A DNA stretch of 64,000 nt from CAVWUA01 sp963758025 (GTDB lineage Bacteria > Planctomycetota > Planctomycetia > Isosphaerales > Isosphaeraceae), in contig CAVWUA010000006.1 of assembly GCA_963758025.1 (NCBI GenBank), positions 434,001-498,000 on the forward strand, given 5' to 3'. Below, piece by piece: positions 27,263 through 39,510 of the stretch; position 1 is the stretch's first letter, and each line of letters opens with the position of its first letter. The translations under genes and the position numbers were made by a program. A model generated the notes under the pieces. It saw only the letters and a program-made list of their open reading frames with translations, did no database searches and was not told the DNA's origin.

Positions 27263-28868
27263 TCAGCGGCGGCGGGTTGCCTCGGGACGCTCGGCGAGAA
27301 CCGAGGCCGCGGGCTTCAGCCGGTAGATCACCTGCGGCGGATGCGCCCCTTCCTTCACGTTCCATTGCCGCAACTGCTCTGGGGGGAAGACCGCCTTCAC
27401 GACGTTGTCCACCGTGCCCCCCTCGGGGCCAACGGCATAGGCCCCATCGTGCAGCCGGGCAATCAGGATCTGCCGCTGCGCCTCGGGGTCCGGCACCTGA
27501 TCGAGCTGGCCGACGCGGGTCCGCGGGTTCCGGGACAGGAAGAACTGAAGCGGCTTGCTGAGCCACCAGTTCTCGGCGACGACCACCGGCGCCTCCGTCC
27601 GATCGGCCGAGGCCGGGAATTGCGTCCGGGCATCCCGACGGATGATCGTCGCGATCCCCGTATAAGGGTTCGTGGCCTCGGTACGCAACGTCCAGAACGA
27701 TTCCCGCCCGCCACTCTGCTGGACGAAGATCCCGAAAAAATACGAATTCATTCCAAAGAGCAGGGCATACCCGAGCGTCAGGAGCGTCATCACCTGAACC
27801 CGCCGCGCCGCCCGACCCCAGCCCGTTGCCGGAGAGATCAATAACGTCTGGACCAGGCAGCCCACCGCCAGGGCCAGCGGCATGACCAGGAACAGCGCGT
27901 CAGCGCGCCAGCCCTTGATGGACGCCCCCCACGCCCGCGGCCCAGCCAAAGGCGAACAGGCTCACCAGCATCCCCCCGACAAGGATCAGGCGATCCCATT
28001 GCCGGAGCCGCCAGAGCCGCACCCCTCCCACAACGACGAGGACCGCGAGCGGACCGTAGAACAGCCAGTCCGGCATATCATGATAATAAAACATGCCCAG
28101 AAGCAGTTCCTTCAAGCCGGTCAGAAAGCGCGGCCAGTCGCGGTGGCCGAGTTCGAGGTGTTCGCGGAGATGGACGATCGCCGGGTGGTCGGCGTTGCGG
28201 CGTCCTTCCAGGGCCAGGCCCAGGAACAACGACAGGACCGCTCCGACCTTCACGACACCCCACCGCCAGGCTCGTTTTCCCTCGGCGTCCGGCCGTAGCG
28301 CGTGGCGGGCCAGCAGCGGCAGGACGATCGGCGCGATCAGGATCGTCGTCGGCTGCGTGAAGTACCCATAGAGGATGGCCAGGGAAAGGCCCACGACGCG
28401 CCCCTGGTAGGCGCAGACGATCGCCAGGAGGCCGATTAACGGCGTCAGGCTCGATTCCCAGCCGATCCGCGAATAGATGATGGCGATCGGCAGGGCGGCC
28501 AGGACGCCCGAGGCGATCAGGGCGGTGGGCCGATCCAGCACGCGACGGCCGAGCCGGTAGGTCAACAGCAAGGTCAGGATCCCGAAGAAGGCCGCCGGCG
28601 CCCGGAGCATCGTGTACGACGGCGTGCAAACCTTCCGCAGCAGGATGGTCGCCGCGAGGTAGATCGGGTTGTAATACCGTCCCGACGGCGTCACCATCGA
28701 GATCCGCTCCCCCGCGACCCACTGGCTGGCCAGGGCGCCGTAAATGTCCTCGTCCGCCTGGGGCTCGGGCGCGGTCTTCAGGCTGGTAACCCGGAACCAG
28801 CACGCCAGGGCGAAGAACGCGACCAGGTTCGCCACCCAGAACCATCGCCAGAGGGTCTTCGCATCCAT
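27263..28868 (-). CDS. GT39/ArnT-type membrane glycosyltransferase-like protein (one frameshift)
   Basis: About 534 residues after removing one G from a run of six on the minus strand at 27925-27930. It opens with WRWFWVANLVAFFALACWF and TAPEPQADEDIYGALASQW, the D-E-D/Y pattern near the N-terminus of PMT/ArnT-like proteins, and has around ten spans (LLLTYRLGRRVL, SLAILYGYFTQPTTIL, DALFLVMPLALAVGC). The C-terminal 200 residues are soluble, including RTQFPASADRTEAPVVVAENWW. The first M at 28868 is the chosen start; GTG 28910 is possible but has no ribosome site. It would use lipid-linked sugars as donors, by family resemblance only. Confidence 0.65.
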
Positions 28869-28974
28869 GAGGTTGCGCTCGCGTTCGTTGACGGGGAAAG
28901 GAGGATTCACCGTGCCGAGACGATGGGCGCGACTATACGGAAACCCCCGGTTCTGTCAATCGCGGGTGGTGCGG

Positions 28975-29015
28975 CAACAAAAAACGGGAGGCCGGAGCGA
29001 TCCGGCCTCCCGTTT
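28975..29015 (-). terminator. Rho-independent terminator of groEL
   Basis: A perfect 15-bp stem, arms at 28982-28996 and 29001-29015, with the four-base loop GCGA, then an A-run on plus (T-run on minus) at about 28975-28984. It begins 40 bases after the groEL stop. Confidence 0.9.
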
Positions 29016-29054
29016 CATTTCGTATGGACGGACAACGGATCGAACCGTTGACGA

Positions 29055-30683
<1,629 letters not shown>

Positions 30684-30802
30684 ATTCAGTCAGATCTCCC
30701 TACGTCGTGTGTGAGCGTTGTTCGGCGAGTGATTCCGGCTGGGACACAGATCCCGCATGGACGGATCAACGGTAAACGTGCGAGCCGAGCCAGTGCGAGG
30801 GC

Positions 30803-31099
30803 TCAGCCCTCGACGACGGCCAGGATGTCGTCCTCGCGCATCAGCAGGACCTTCTGGTCGCTGTCGGGGACCTTGATCTCCTCGGGGGCGTACGAGGTGA
30901 AGATGACGTTGTCCCCCACCTTGACCTGCAGCGGCCGGCGCTTGCCGTCCTTGGTCAGACGCCCATCACCGACGGCGATCACCTTCCCCTTCTGGGGCCG
31001 GTCCTTGGCCGTGTCCGGCAGCACGATCCCGCCCGCGGTCGTCGCCTTGGCCTCCTCCCGCTCCACCACCACACGATCCCCCAACGGCGTCAATTTCAT
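30803..31099 (-). CDS. groES: Co-chaperonin GroES
   Basis: Heptameric lid of GroEL, 98 residues from ATG 31099, which has CAGGAGA eight bases upstream. The mobile-loop region and the usual blocks LTPLGDRVVVEREEAKATTAGGIVLPD, GKVIAVGDGR, KVGDNVIFTSY, and the final DDILAVVE match GroES. A longer frame from 31135 includes a non-homologous 12-residue extension and is rejected. It lies upstream of groEL on the minus strand and is presumably co-transcribed with it. Confidence 0.97.
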   Translation of the reverse strand: MKLTPLGDRVVVEREEAKATTAGGIVLPDTAKDRPQKGKVIAVGDGRLTKDGKRRPLQVKVGDNVIFTSYAPEEIKVPDSDQKVLLMREDDILAVVEG

Positions 31100-31760
31100 C
31101 GTCGCGATCTCCTGAACAGTCGGACTCTCCCGCATTCGGAGGCCGGGTTCGCTCCCCCAAGGCCCCCGTTTCGCGTGGTCGCCGCGCCGGACCTCATCAG
31201 CGCGGGTCTCTGCGCGCTCCCAATCAAGGGTTCGGCCTCAGCGATATGCAAGGTCCATGCCTCGCGAATAAATTTCGATGCAACTCATTGTGACCAAAAC
31301 AGTTGCCACATCCCATGCCGAGAACGCCGCGGACCCCGGCCTGCCGTTCCCGGCATCGGACGCGGAGACTGACTGCCATTTCGGCAGTTCCGACGAGGGG
31401 CACCCGGATCGAGCAAAGGGGGCGGCCGTGGCTCGCTCCGCCGGAGCATCCCTCGGGCACCGTCGGCGGATTCCTGGGGCGAACCCGTTCCGCGACGCGT
31501 CTCTGACTCGTTCACGTGTTATGTTTGAGAGTTCGGGCGACTTGTCGGACTCCAATTCGATGCGCGGTCGCCGGGCAAAACACCTCTGCCTCACCTCATC
31601 GGAACTCGCCCACACCCCACGCCCGAACGTCAGTCCCGCAAAGACGTTACAGATCCACCCATAGAATGCATCATTGCATGCAAGATTTCATGGATTTTGA
31701 TAACGGATTGCAAAGATCAATCTGTCTGTGATTTTTTTTGGGAATTTGCGATCTGTTTGG

Positions 31761-31788
31761 TTGACAGGGGGAAAGATGCGGGTAAATT
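31761..31788 (+). promoter_or_regulatory. Candidate sigma-70 promoter for the LEPR protease
   Basis: TTGACA (31761-31766), a 16-nt spacer and TAAATT (31783-31788) in an A/T-rich island in front of the M36 protease gene. The start codon is 460 nt further on, so a long leader would result. Nothing else in the region is as close to consensus. Confidence 0.4.
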
Positions 31789-31808
31789 GGAATGCGATAT
31801 CAGCACAA

Positions 31809-31900
31809 CAATGCACGTTCCTACGTCCCCGGCCACGGGGGCCATCGATGCCAGACGGCAGACCGCCGCGGGGCGGGCTGAACGATAGGTACGTGCATTG
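31809..31900. repeat. 15-bp imperfect inverted repeat, spaced
   Basis: CAATGCACGTTCCTA (about 31809-31823) and TAGGTACGTGCATTG (about 31886-31900) are reverse complements with one mismatch, enclosing about 62 nt of GC-rich DNA. It may be a protein-binding site pair or a loop structure in the leader; no T-run. Confidence 0.5.
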
Positions 31901-32247
31901 GTCAGACGCAACGCGGTCATGACGGCCGCCAGAGTTCCGAGATCTCGGACGCGCCGACGAAAATGGTCGGGATGATGAGGTCCCGACCCGGCTGGTTCTC
32001 AAGGAGGAGAGGAAACAGGCAGGACGATGCGCCGCGCGGGACGATCGCCCGCGACGGCGACCGAGAAACGGCATTTTTCGGTTTCGCCACGACGGGCGGA
32101 CCCAGTGCGCACACGACGGATCACCTCAGCGACGTACGGCACCCGCGCCCGGATCACCCACTTGATGAATCAGGGCGGCGTCGTTCCTCGTTGAACGTTA
32201 TTCTCTTTTATTGGTGAATCAGACCGATCTCATCCGGGGGTTCCGCG

Positions 32248-35200
32248 ATGATCGACCGCTTTCGACACTACTGGCGGCAAGGGAATCCGGCGCGACGGCG
32301 CGACGGACGGGGTACGGCTCGGCAGGCGGCGCGGCGGCACGTCGCGCTGGAAGCCCTGGAGCCGCGTGAGCTTTTAAGCGCGGTCCCGCCTGGCTCCGCC
32401 TTTTTGACCGGTCCCACCGCGGGCTCGCCCTTGCAGATCGCCAGGGATTACCTGGCCCAGCACGCGACCGACTACGGGCTGTCGGGCAATGACGTCAACA
32501 GCATGATCGTCACCGACCAGTACACCGATAGCGCCGGCGCGCACACGACGCACCTGTATTTCCGCCAGACCTTCAACGGCCTGGCCGTCAAGGGGTCGGA
32601 CATCAGCGTCAACATCACCCCCCAGGGTGAGATCATCAACGTCGGCGGCTCGTTCACCGCGGGCCTGGGGGCGAAGTCCAATAACCAGGTGCCGGCCCCG
32701 GCGCTGACGGCGTCGCAGGCCCTGACGGCCGCATCGAACCAGCTCCACCTGACGCCGACCGGCCCGGTGCTCGTCACCGACGTTCAGAGCGACATCACCC
32801 GGAAGACGACCCTGAAGGCCCCCGGCGTCTCGGTGGACGACGTGCCGGCCCACCTGAACTACATGCCCCGTCCCGACGGCTCCGCCGCCCTGAGCTGGAA
32901 CCTGGTCATCCGGCCCCCGGGGGGGGATCACTGGTACGACGCGACCGTCGATGCCACCACCGGCACGATCCTTCAGTATGACGACTGGGTCGCCTACGCC
33001 AGCTACAACGTCTTCGCCCTGCCGACGATCAGCCCCGACCACGGGCCCCGGACGGTCGTCACCGACCCGAACGACAAGACGGCCTCCCCCTACGGCTGGC
33101 ACGACACCGACGGCATCGCCGGGGCCGATTTCACCGACACGCGCGGCAACAACGTCTCGGCCCAGGAAGACACCGACGCCAACAACACCGGCGGCAACCG
33201 CCCCGACGGTGGCGCCACGCTGGATTTCAACTTCCCGCTGGATCTGACCCAGGCGCCGAGCCAGTATCAGGACGCCGTGATCACGAACCTGTTCTACTGG
33301 AACAACATCGTTCACGACGTGTTGTACCACTACGGGTTTGACGAGAACGCGGGCAATTTCCAGCAGAACAACTACGGCAAGGGGGGCCTCGGCAACGACG
33401 CCGTGCAGGCCGATGCGCAGGACGGTTCGGGCAACAACAACGCCAACTTCGCCACCCCGCCCGACGGTCAGCCCGGCCGCATGCAGATGTACGTCTTCAA
33501 CCTCACGAACCCGAACCGGGACGGCGATCTCGACACCGAGATCATGACCCACGAGTACGGGCACGGTGTCTCCAACCGACTGACCGGCGGTCCGGCCAAC
33601 GCCGGCGCCTTGCAGGCCCTGCAAAGCGGTGGCATGGGCGAAGGCTGGAGCGACTTCTTCGCCCTGATGTTCACCCAGCTCGACACCTGGCAGCAGAACG
33701 ATCCCCGGCCGCAGGGGACCTACGTGCTGGGTCAGACCGTGACCGGCCCCGGCGTCCGACGCTATCCGTATAGCTACGACATGACGGTCGATCCGCTGAC
33801 GCTCAACAGCTTCAACGGCGGGTTCCCCAACAACGAGGTCCACAACGCCGGTGAGATCTGGGCGACGGTCCTCTGGGACATGACCTGGCAGCTCATCAAC
33901 AAGTACGGCTACGATCCCGACCTGTTCGCCGGGAACCTCGCGTCGGGCAACCAGCTCGCGATGCAACTGGTGCTCGACGGGATGAAGCTCCAGCCGGTCA
34001 ATCCGTCGTTCCTGCAAGCCCGCGACGCGATCCTCCAGGCCGACAAGGCGCTGACCGGCGGAGCCAACCAGCTCGAAATCTGGACGGCGTTCGCCCGGCG
34101 CGGGTTCGGCCTCAGCGCGACCGACGGTGGCTCAAGTTCGGCCGTGGTCAATGAAGCCAAGGACATGCCGGTCTTCCTGAACTTGAAGATCGCGCCGCCG
34201 GTCGGCTTGACCGAAAACCAGTCGATCAACGACGTCACGGTGGCGACGTTCACCGACCCGCAGAACCCGCTCCCGGGGTCCTCCTATCAGGCCCAGATCG
34301 ACTGGGGCGACGGCCAGCAGAGCCTCGGTACCGTGGTGAACGTCGGCGGCAACTCGTACGCTATTCTGGGCTCGACGACCTATCAGGAAGGCGGACGGTA
34401 TGTCCTGAAGGTCACGCTGAACAAGCCCGGCGGGACGAGCACGACCAACGCCGCGCCGATCGACATCAAGGACCTGCCGATCTCCGCGACCTTCGCCCCC
34501 GACTCGTCCACCTGGAACCTGAAGGAAGGGGTCGAGTTCACCAAGTTCGTCACCACGTTCGTCGATAGTGACCCGGACACGCTCGACTTCAGCAAGTACA
34601 ACGCGTCGATCGACTGGGGCGACGGCACGACCGACCCGGGTCAGATCGTCGCCGTGGCGGGGCAGCAGAACACGTTCCAGGTGCGCGGCACCCACACCTA
34701 CGGCGGCGGTTCTCAGCTCATCACGGTGACGGTGAAGGGCCCTGGCGGCTCGACCATAATCGTTTCCGGATCGGTCCCGGTGGAAGACAACCAGCTCTCG
34801 GGTCAACTGGTCAACATCCAGGCGACCGAGGGGCAGAAGTTCTCGGACAAGGTCGCCCTCTTCTTCGACCCCGACCCCCGCCCCCTGACGGCGACCTACT
34901 ACACGGCCAAGATCAACTGGGGGGATAACACGGTCTCCGACGGCACCGTCGTGGCCGGCGCCGGCGGGTTCGAGGTGCGTGGCGATCACGTCTTCAAGGT
35001 CGGCCCGCACACCATCACCGTGACGATCAACGACGGCGACATCAGCAAGCTGTTCATCACCAATCAGACCGAAGTCGCCAATGCGCCGATTCTGTCGATC
35101 AACTACCCGATCGACACGATCGAGGGGAAGACCTACGACGGAGTCATCGCCCGGTTCAAGGACACCAACACCGGGTCCAAGGCCTCGGACTTCTCCGCGT

Positions 35201-36795
35201 CGATCGACTGGGGTGACGGCACGAACTCGACCGGACTGGTCGTTCCCGATGGCGACGGTGAGTACTCGATCAAGGGGCAGCACTCCTTCCAGGTCGGCAG
35301 TCACCCGATCAAGATCGCGCTGACCGAGCTGGCCATCGGTACGCCGATGCAGTTGAATCAGATGGCCTCGGTCCGGAACGCCCCGCTGACCGGCCAGCCG
35401 ATCCTGATCACGCAGACGGAGGGCCAGTCCAAGCCGAGCATGGTTGCCCTCTTCAACGACAACAACCCGCAGGGCCGGACCGGCGACTACACGGCCAAGA
35501 TCAAGTGGGGTGACGGCACCACCACCGACGGCACGATCGCCTCGCGGGCCGGCGGCGGGTTCGAGGTGATGGGAACGCACGCCTATGCGAAAGCCGGCGA
35601 TTATGGCATCAGCGTCCTGATCCAGGACAACGCGGGCCAGCAATTGCAGGTTTCCTCGAAGTCCACGGTGAACGACGCCCCCTTGACTGGCTTCGGTACC
35701 CTCCTGACGCTCACCGAGAAGGTCGCCAGCGGTCAGCTCAAACTCGGCACGTTCTTCGATGCCAACCCGAACGGCAAGATCGGCGAGTTCACCACCACGA
35801 TCAACTGGGGCGACGGCACGCTGGAGCCGGGAATCATCCGGGTCAACCCCAAGGGCGGATACGACGTCCTCGGAAGCCACACGTATGACCAGCAGGGCAC
35901 CTACTCGGTCGGGTTCAAGGCGGTCAGCAAGGACGGCAGCAAGGTCCTGGCCGGGGGCGCGATCCAGGTCAAGGACCAGATCAAGCCGCTGGTGGGCGGC
36001 CTGATCCCCCAAAGTGACCTGGGGCCGGTCGTTGGCGACTGGGTTACCAACACCAATCAGCCGATCTTCCAGGGATACGCCGCGCCGGGCTCGACGGTCC
36101 ACCTCTACGCGGCCCAGCCGAACAACTCCCGACTCGTGGAGGTCGGCAGCGGGGCCGTCAACACCGATGGCCTCTGGCGAATCACGCTCAACCCGCTGGC
36201 CGATGGCGCGTACTTCATCGCCGGCCAGGCCCTCGGCTCCGACGGGCGCCCGAGCAGCCCCTGGACGGAACTCACATCCATCGCCCCGCGCAACGCGATC
36301 TTCATCGACACGACGGCGCCGACCATCCAGTCCACGTCGTTCAATGCCGCGAACGGACAATATCGCGTCACCTTCAGCGACAGTTTCTCGGGCCTGTACA
36401 CTCCGGCCCTGCTGAACCCGGCCGCCTACACGCTGACCGTCCCGGCCGCTCGCCGGGGAACTCAGACGCTCAACCCGACCAGCCTGACACTCGATCCGAC
36501 CAGCCCGAATACGGTGATCGTCGGGTTTAATACCAGTACCGTCCGCAATGGCACGGTCGTCCTTCGGGTCAACACCGGCGCGATCCAGGACGCGGCGGGC
36601 AACGGGATCAACTCCGACCGCGGCTACCTCGACTTCACGTCGGCCATCGGCCAGCCAACGCCCGCGACCGCGGGGCAAGGCAACGCCGGCCAGGTGGCCT
36701 TCCCGCAGGGCTCCACGCCCCCCGCGCAGACGTTCGTCACGAATCGCTACAACCGCTACCTCTCCAACTGGTATCGCGGTCCCCGCATCCGCTGA
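32248..36795 (+). CDS. LEPR-type secreted M36 (fungalysin) metalloprotease with PKD-like repeats
   Basis: A 1515-residue surface or secreted protease. Residues 37-44 form LEPRELLS, the planctomycete LEPR-x-LL N-terminal motif, after an Arg-rich start. Residues about 60-200 match an FTP propeptide (PLQIARDYLAQHATDYG, TASQALTAASNQLHL). The M36 catalytic HEYGH is at about 435 (HEYGHGVSNRLTGG) and the third zinc ligand Glu at about 465 in MGEGWSDFFALMF. From about 650 to 1260 there are repeated units of about 100 residues with the IDWGDGT-type PKD signature, then a C-terminal Ig-like domain with FIDTTAPTIQ. The start ATG 32248 has GGGGG upstream. A terminator follows at 36827. Confidence 0.9.
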   Translation: MIDRFRHYWRQGNPARRRDGRGTARQAARRHVALEALEPRELLSAVPPGSAFLTGPTAGSPLQIARDYLAQHATDYGLSGNDVNSMIVTDQYTDSAGAHTTHLYFRQTFNGLAVKGSDISVNITPQGEIINVGGSFTAGLGAKSNNQVPAPALTASQALTAASNQLHLTPTGPVLVTDVQSDITRKTTLKAPGVSVDDVPAHLNYMPRPDGSAALSWNLVIRPPGGDHWYDATVDATTGTILQYDDWVAYASYNVFALPTISPDHGPRTVVTDPNDKTASPYGWHDTDGIAGADFTDTRGNNVSAQEDTDANNTGGNRPDGGATLDFNFPLDLTQAPSQYQDAVITNLFYWNNIVHDVLYHYGFDENAGNFQQNNYGKGGLGNDAVQADAQDGSGNNNANFATPPDGQPGRMQMYVFNLTNPNRDGDLDTEIMTHEYGHGVSNRLTGGPANAGALQALQSGGMGEGWSDFFALMFTQLDTWQQNDPRPQGTYVLGQTVTGPGVRRYPYSYDMTVDPLTLNSFNGGFPNNEVHNAGEIWATVLWDMTWQLINKYGYDPDLFAGNLASGNQLAMQLVLDGMKLQPVNPSFLQARDAILQADKALTGGANQLEIWTAFARRGFGLSATDGGSSSAVVNEAKDMPVFLNLKIAPPVGLTENQSINDVTVATFTDPQNPLPGSSYQAQIDWGDGQQSLGTVVNVGGNSYAILGSTTYQEGGRYVLKVTLNKPGGTSTTNAAPIDIKDLPISATFAPDSSTWNLKEGVEFTKFVTTFVDSDPDTLDFSKYNASIDWGDGTTDPGQIVAVAGQQNTFQVRGTHTYGGGSQLITVTVKGPGGSTIIVSGSVPVEDNQLSGQLVNIQATEGQKFSDKVALFFDPDPRPLTATYYTAKINWGDNTVSDGTVVAGAGGFEVRGDHVFKVGPHTITVTINDGDISKLFITNQTEVANAPILSINYPIDTIEGKTYDGVIARFKDTNTGSKASDFSASIDWGDGTNSTGLVVPDGDGEYSIKGQHSFQVGSHPIKIALTELAIGTPMQLNQMASVRNAPLTGQPILITQTEGQSKPSMVALFNDNNPQGRTGDYTAKIKWGDGTTTDGTIASRAGGGFEVMGTHAYAKAGDYGISVLIQDNAGQQLQVSSKSTVNDAPLTGFGTLLTLTEKVASGQLKLGTFFDANPNGKIGEFTTTINWGDGTLEPGIIRVNPKGGYDVLGSHTYDQQGTYSVGFKAVSKDGSKVLAGGAIQVKDQIKPLVGGLIPQSDLGPVVGDWVTNTNQPIFQGYAAPGSTVHLYAAQPNNSRLVEVGSGAVNTDGLWRITLNPLADGAYFIAGQALGSDGRPSSPWTELTSIAPRNAIFIDTTAPTIQSTSFNAANGQYRVTFSDSFSGLYTPALLNPAAYTLTVPAARRGTQTLNPTSLTLDPTSPNTVIVGFNTSTVRNGTVVLRVNTGAIQDAAGNGINSDRGYLDFTSAIGQPTPATAGQGNAGQVAFPQGSTPPAQTFVTNRYNRYLSNWYRGPRIR

Positions 36796-36826
36796 CCGAC
36801 GACCGAGCGATCGGCAACATCCCCAG

Positions 36827-36865
36827 ACGCCCCGGCGCCGACTTGTTCGGCACCGGGGCGTTTTT
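36827..36865 (+). terminator. Rho-independent terminator of the M36 protease gene
   Basis: A 15-bp stem with one mismatch (arms 36827-36841 and 36847-36861), loop of five, and TTTTT at 36861-36865, about 32 nt after the stop codon. Confidence 0.85.
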
Positions 36866-36872
36866 CCATCGC

Positions 36873-37884
36873 TCAGAGCCCGACCGCCCGGCCCAGCAAC
36901 GCCTCCGCGTTCTCCCGGAGCAACGCCGAGGCGATCCCCGGATCGAAGCTTCGGGTGATTGTCTCGACGATCTCCGGAGCATTGCCCAGGCCGGGGGCGG
37001 TCTCGTCCACACCGAGGAGATCGGTCCCGAGCGCGATGCCTTCAAACCCCGGCCGTCCCCGGAACGGCAAGGCCGCGATCGTCTCGACGCCTTCCCGGAG
37101 CGACTCGATCCCTGGATAGAACGGGGGACCGATTCCCAGGCCGATCGTCCCGCCGAGACCGCGCAACCGCCGCAGGTTGTCCCTCGTGATCGCTCGAGGA
37201 GCCGAGCAGCCCTCGTGCTCCAGCGCACCATGGCTATACAACGGCACCAGGCGGTCCACTCGGACCGGGTCGGCCTCGAACCAGTCGAGCACGTCGGCCA
37301 TCCCGCGAGGGTTCATGTGGGCCACGTCCACCAGCGGCCGAGGGGCCACCCCTCTCCGAGGGAACCAGGTCGAACAACACCTGGAGAAACGCCCGGCCGA
37401 GGTCCGTCAACCCCCGATCGTCCCCCGGTTCCGCCGAGCCTCCCAGCCGGCTCGATGCGCCATAAACGGGCTGGAATAGCCGCACACCCCGCTCAAAGAG
37501 GCCCGACAAGCGGTCGAGGTCACCGACTTCGCGGATCAAGCAATCAAAACCCTCGATCCCGATCAGTCCCCAGGTCAGGCCGTCCGGCTCGTCGTCTTGC
37601 CAGCGTCGCCAGTCGTCCCGATCGATCAGCAAGCGGCCAGAGAACTCCGCCTCGATCCGGGTGATCAGCTCGGCGAGCGCCCGCCAGGGATCGGCCTGAG
37701 CGGCCCAGTCATCGGCGGCGCGATAGCAGGAGAGAATGGCCGCTCGCGTCGTGCCGAGATATCCCTCCGTCTGCGCGATCCGTCCCGGAACCCAGGGATA
37801 GTGAGCCGGGTCGTACAGCGTGGTCTCCTGGGCATACTGCAAGAGCCAGTCGCAATGCAGGTCGATCAGTCGGGGGATGGGCAT
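36873..37884 (-). CDS. Peptidase M19 (membrane-dipeptidase-like), one frameshift
   Basis: About 336 residues after removal of one extra G in GGGG (minus strand, 37349-37352). The start is ATG 37884. Family features are the N-terminal IDLHCDWLL (HxD metal site), GIEGFDCL in the middle (bridging Glu), DVAHMNPRGMADVLDW, SHGALEHEG, RDNLRRLRGLGGTIGLG, and ALGTDLLGVD. These align with renal dipeptidase, though several positions are diverged (the usual SHS/RN set is only partly kept), so activity is uncertain. It is followed on the minus strand only by the terminator hairpin shared with the protease gene. Confidence 0.72.
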
Positions 37885-37935
37885 GGGACGTTGGCGGATG
37901 GTTGTGGTTGAAGGGCACAAGGTGGGCGGGAGAGA

Positions 37936-39510
37936 TCACGAATCTTTCAAGGAAACGGCCGGCTCCTCCGCCGGCAAGTGATCCAGGAACCGTGAGACGA
38001 CGCCACGGAGTTCGCCCCAGCGGATCGTGTCGTGGGTCGTGGCCCCCTCGGTTGTTCCTTGCCAGAGGACCGGGGCCGAATTGTTGAGAGCCTCAGTCAG
38101 CGGGACATCTTCGGGGATAGACTGGCCGAGGCGTCCCGGCCAGAAGGCCCCGACGCGCTGGGAAAGAGGCGGGGCCAGGGCCTGCCGGATCGCCGCACCC
38201 GCCGAATGGGTTTCGGGATGGTCCTGCGCCTTCTGACAGGCGGCGAGCAACCCGTCGCCCCACGTGACGAGCACGGTCGCCTCGCGCGTGGCCAGGTTCA
38301 GCGAACGGCCGGCGACCGCGCCGAAACTCAGGACTCCCTCCGCCGCAACGGGCCCGGGAGGAGCGTTGGCGGGACCGAACGCGGCGATCAGGCGGGGGAT
38401 CAACTCGCGAGCCATCCGGGAGGCCGCGGCGGCATCCGCCGTATGCAGGGCCAGGATCGCGCCATCCAGCTCGCCCGAGTCATCGACGGTGATCCCCGCC
38501 GAAAGCCCTCGCAGGTGCGGCCAGAGGTCGGCCTCAGGGTGAACGCCCACGGCGCGGGCCAGCAAATTCAACCGCACCCGCACCGGCGCCGAACCGGCCT
38601 GCGCGGGATCGGCCTTCACGATGCGATCGGCGATGCTGAACGCCAGATCCCAGGCCTCGTCCCCTGGATTGATCGTCAGGGCGACGGCCCCCAGGGTTTT
38701 CTGGGTCGGGAAGACGTCGAGCCAGCGCGGGTTGACCGCGCCACCGCTCGGGAGGGGCGTCGCGTAACGGCCGGTCACGTCGAGCACGAACGTCTCGCCG
38801 TCGAGCCTGGCCAGCCCATCCAGCCCCTGGCAATCGGCGGCATTCAGGGCCGCCGCCAGACGCCGCAGGAGGATCGGTCCGCTGTCGTCGAGCGTCTCCG
38901 GTTCGAGCCGGACCTGAACCCCGCTCTCGATCGATTTCGGGGGGCCATGACCGTTTTCCTCCAGATGTTTCAGGGCCAGCCGCAGACGCTCGCGGTCGCC
39001 GGCCAGGGCCACCCCTCCCTCCGCGCTGGCCATCAACGGCGATCCGGGAGGGCCGATCCGATCGACCGAGGCCGAACCGATCGCCGGCAGGTGCTCACCG
39101 TCCGTCAGCGCCAGCGCGATCGCCATCGCGGCAAATGTGCCGTCATCCTCGGGAACGATCGCCGACCAGGTCACCTCATCACGATCCGGCGGAAATCCGA
39201 GGCTCACCTCGGCACCATCGAGGAGTCGCAACTCGGGGACCATCGCCGGGTTCATCGCCGCGATCAGGGCCTCCGGCCCCTTGCCCAGCCTGTTCCGCGC
39301 GGGTTCGGCTCGCCTCCAGGCCGCCAGCGCCGCGGCCGGGTTCGAGAAGCGGGCACCGTCGAACAGCGACAGAATTTGCTGAAGTTGCAGGTCGGGCCGC
39401 ACCAGACGGAAGATCAGGGAAGCGGGGACCTCCGGCGTCTCACCTCTCGCCGGAATCGCGGAGATCAGCGCGAGCCCCGCCATCACTCCCATCACGATCA
39501 ATCGACGCAT
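37936..39510 (-). CDS. Secreted protein of unknown function
   Basis: A 524-residue protein from ATG 39510, preceded by AGGAAGG. The signal peptide is LIVMGVMAGLALISAIPARG. The mature protein is mixed alpha/beta, Pro/Ala/Leu-rich, with no Cys-rich or catalytic motif; repeated features such as VSLGFPPDRDEVTWSAIVPEDDG and LAGDRERLRLALKHLEENGHG recall planctomycete proteins that carry a DUF3352-like fold, but I cannot assert this. It is divergent from nuoL. Likely periplasmic. Confidence 0.6.
   Translation of the reverse strand: MRRLIVMGVMAGLALISAIPARGETPEVPASLIFRLVRPDLQLQQILSLFDGARFSNPAAALAAWRRAEPARNRLGKGPEALIAAMNPAMVPELRLLDGAEVSLGFPPDRDEVTWSAIVPEDDGTFAAMAIALALTDGEHLPAIGSASVDRIGPPGSPLMASAEGGVALAGDRERLRLALKHLEENGHGPPKSIESGVQVRLEPETLDDSGPILLRRLAAALNAADCQGLDGLARLDGETFVLDVTGRYATPLPSGGAVNPRWLDVFPTQKTLGAVALTINPGDEAWDLAFSIADRIVKADPAQAGSAPVRVRLNLLARAVGVHPEADLWPHLRGLSAGITVDDSGELDGAILALHTADAAAASRMARELIPRLIAAFGPANAPPGPVAAEGVLSFGAVAGRSLNLATREATVLVTWGDGLLAACQKAQDHPETHSAGAAIRQALAPPLSQRVGAFWPGRLGQSIPEDVPLTEALNNSAPVLWQGTTEGATTHDTIRWGELRGVVSRFLDHLPAEEPAVSLKDS

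Larger units (their letters stand above)
31100..32247. other. Intergenic region between groES and the LEPR protease
   Basis: 1.1 kb with no supported gene. Short frames exist on both strands but have no family resemblance or ribosome site. The part at 31660-31800 is notably A/T-rich and carries the promoter candidate at 31761. The inverted repeat at 31809-31900 is also here. A groES promoter should lie within 31100-31200; I cannot recognise one with confidence. Confidence 0.5.

Noticed and set aside
31100..31200. CIRCE element upstream of groES
   Set aside because: No TTAGCACTC / GAGTGCTAA inverted repeat is visible there or between groES and groEL.
31224..32074. Several short frames upstream of the M36 protease
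   Set aside because: No conserved domain, no ribosome site, low-complexity composition.
32374..36678. Long minus-strand frames opposite the M36 protease
   Set aside because: High-GC mirror frames; no ribosome site and Arg/Val/Gly-biased composition.
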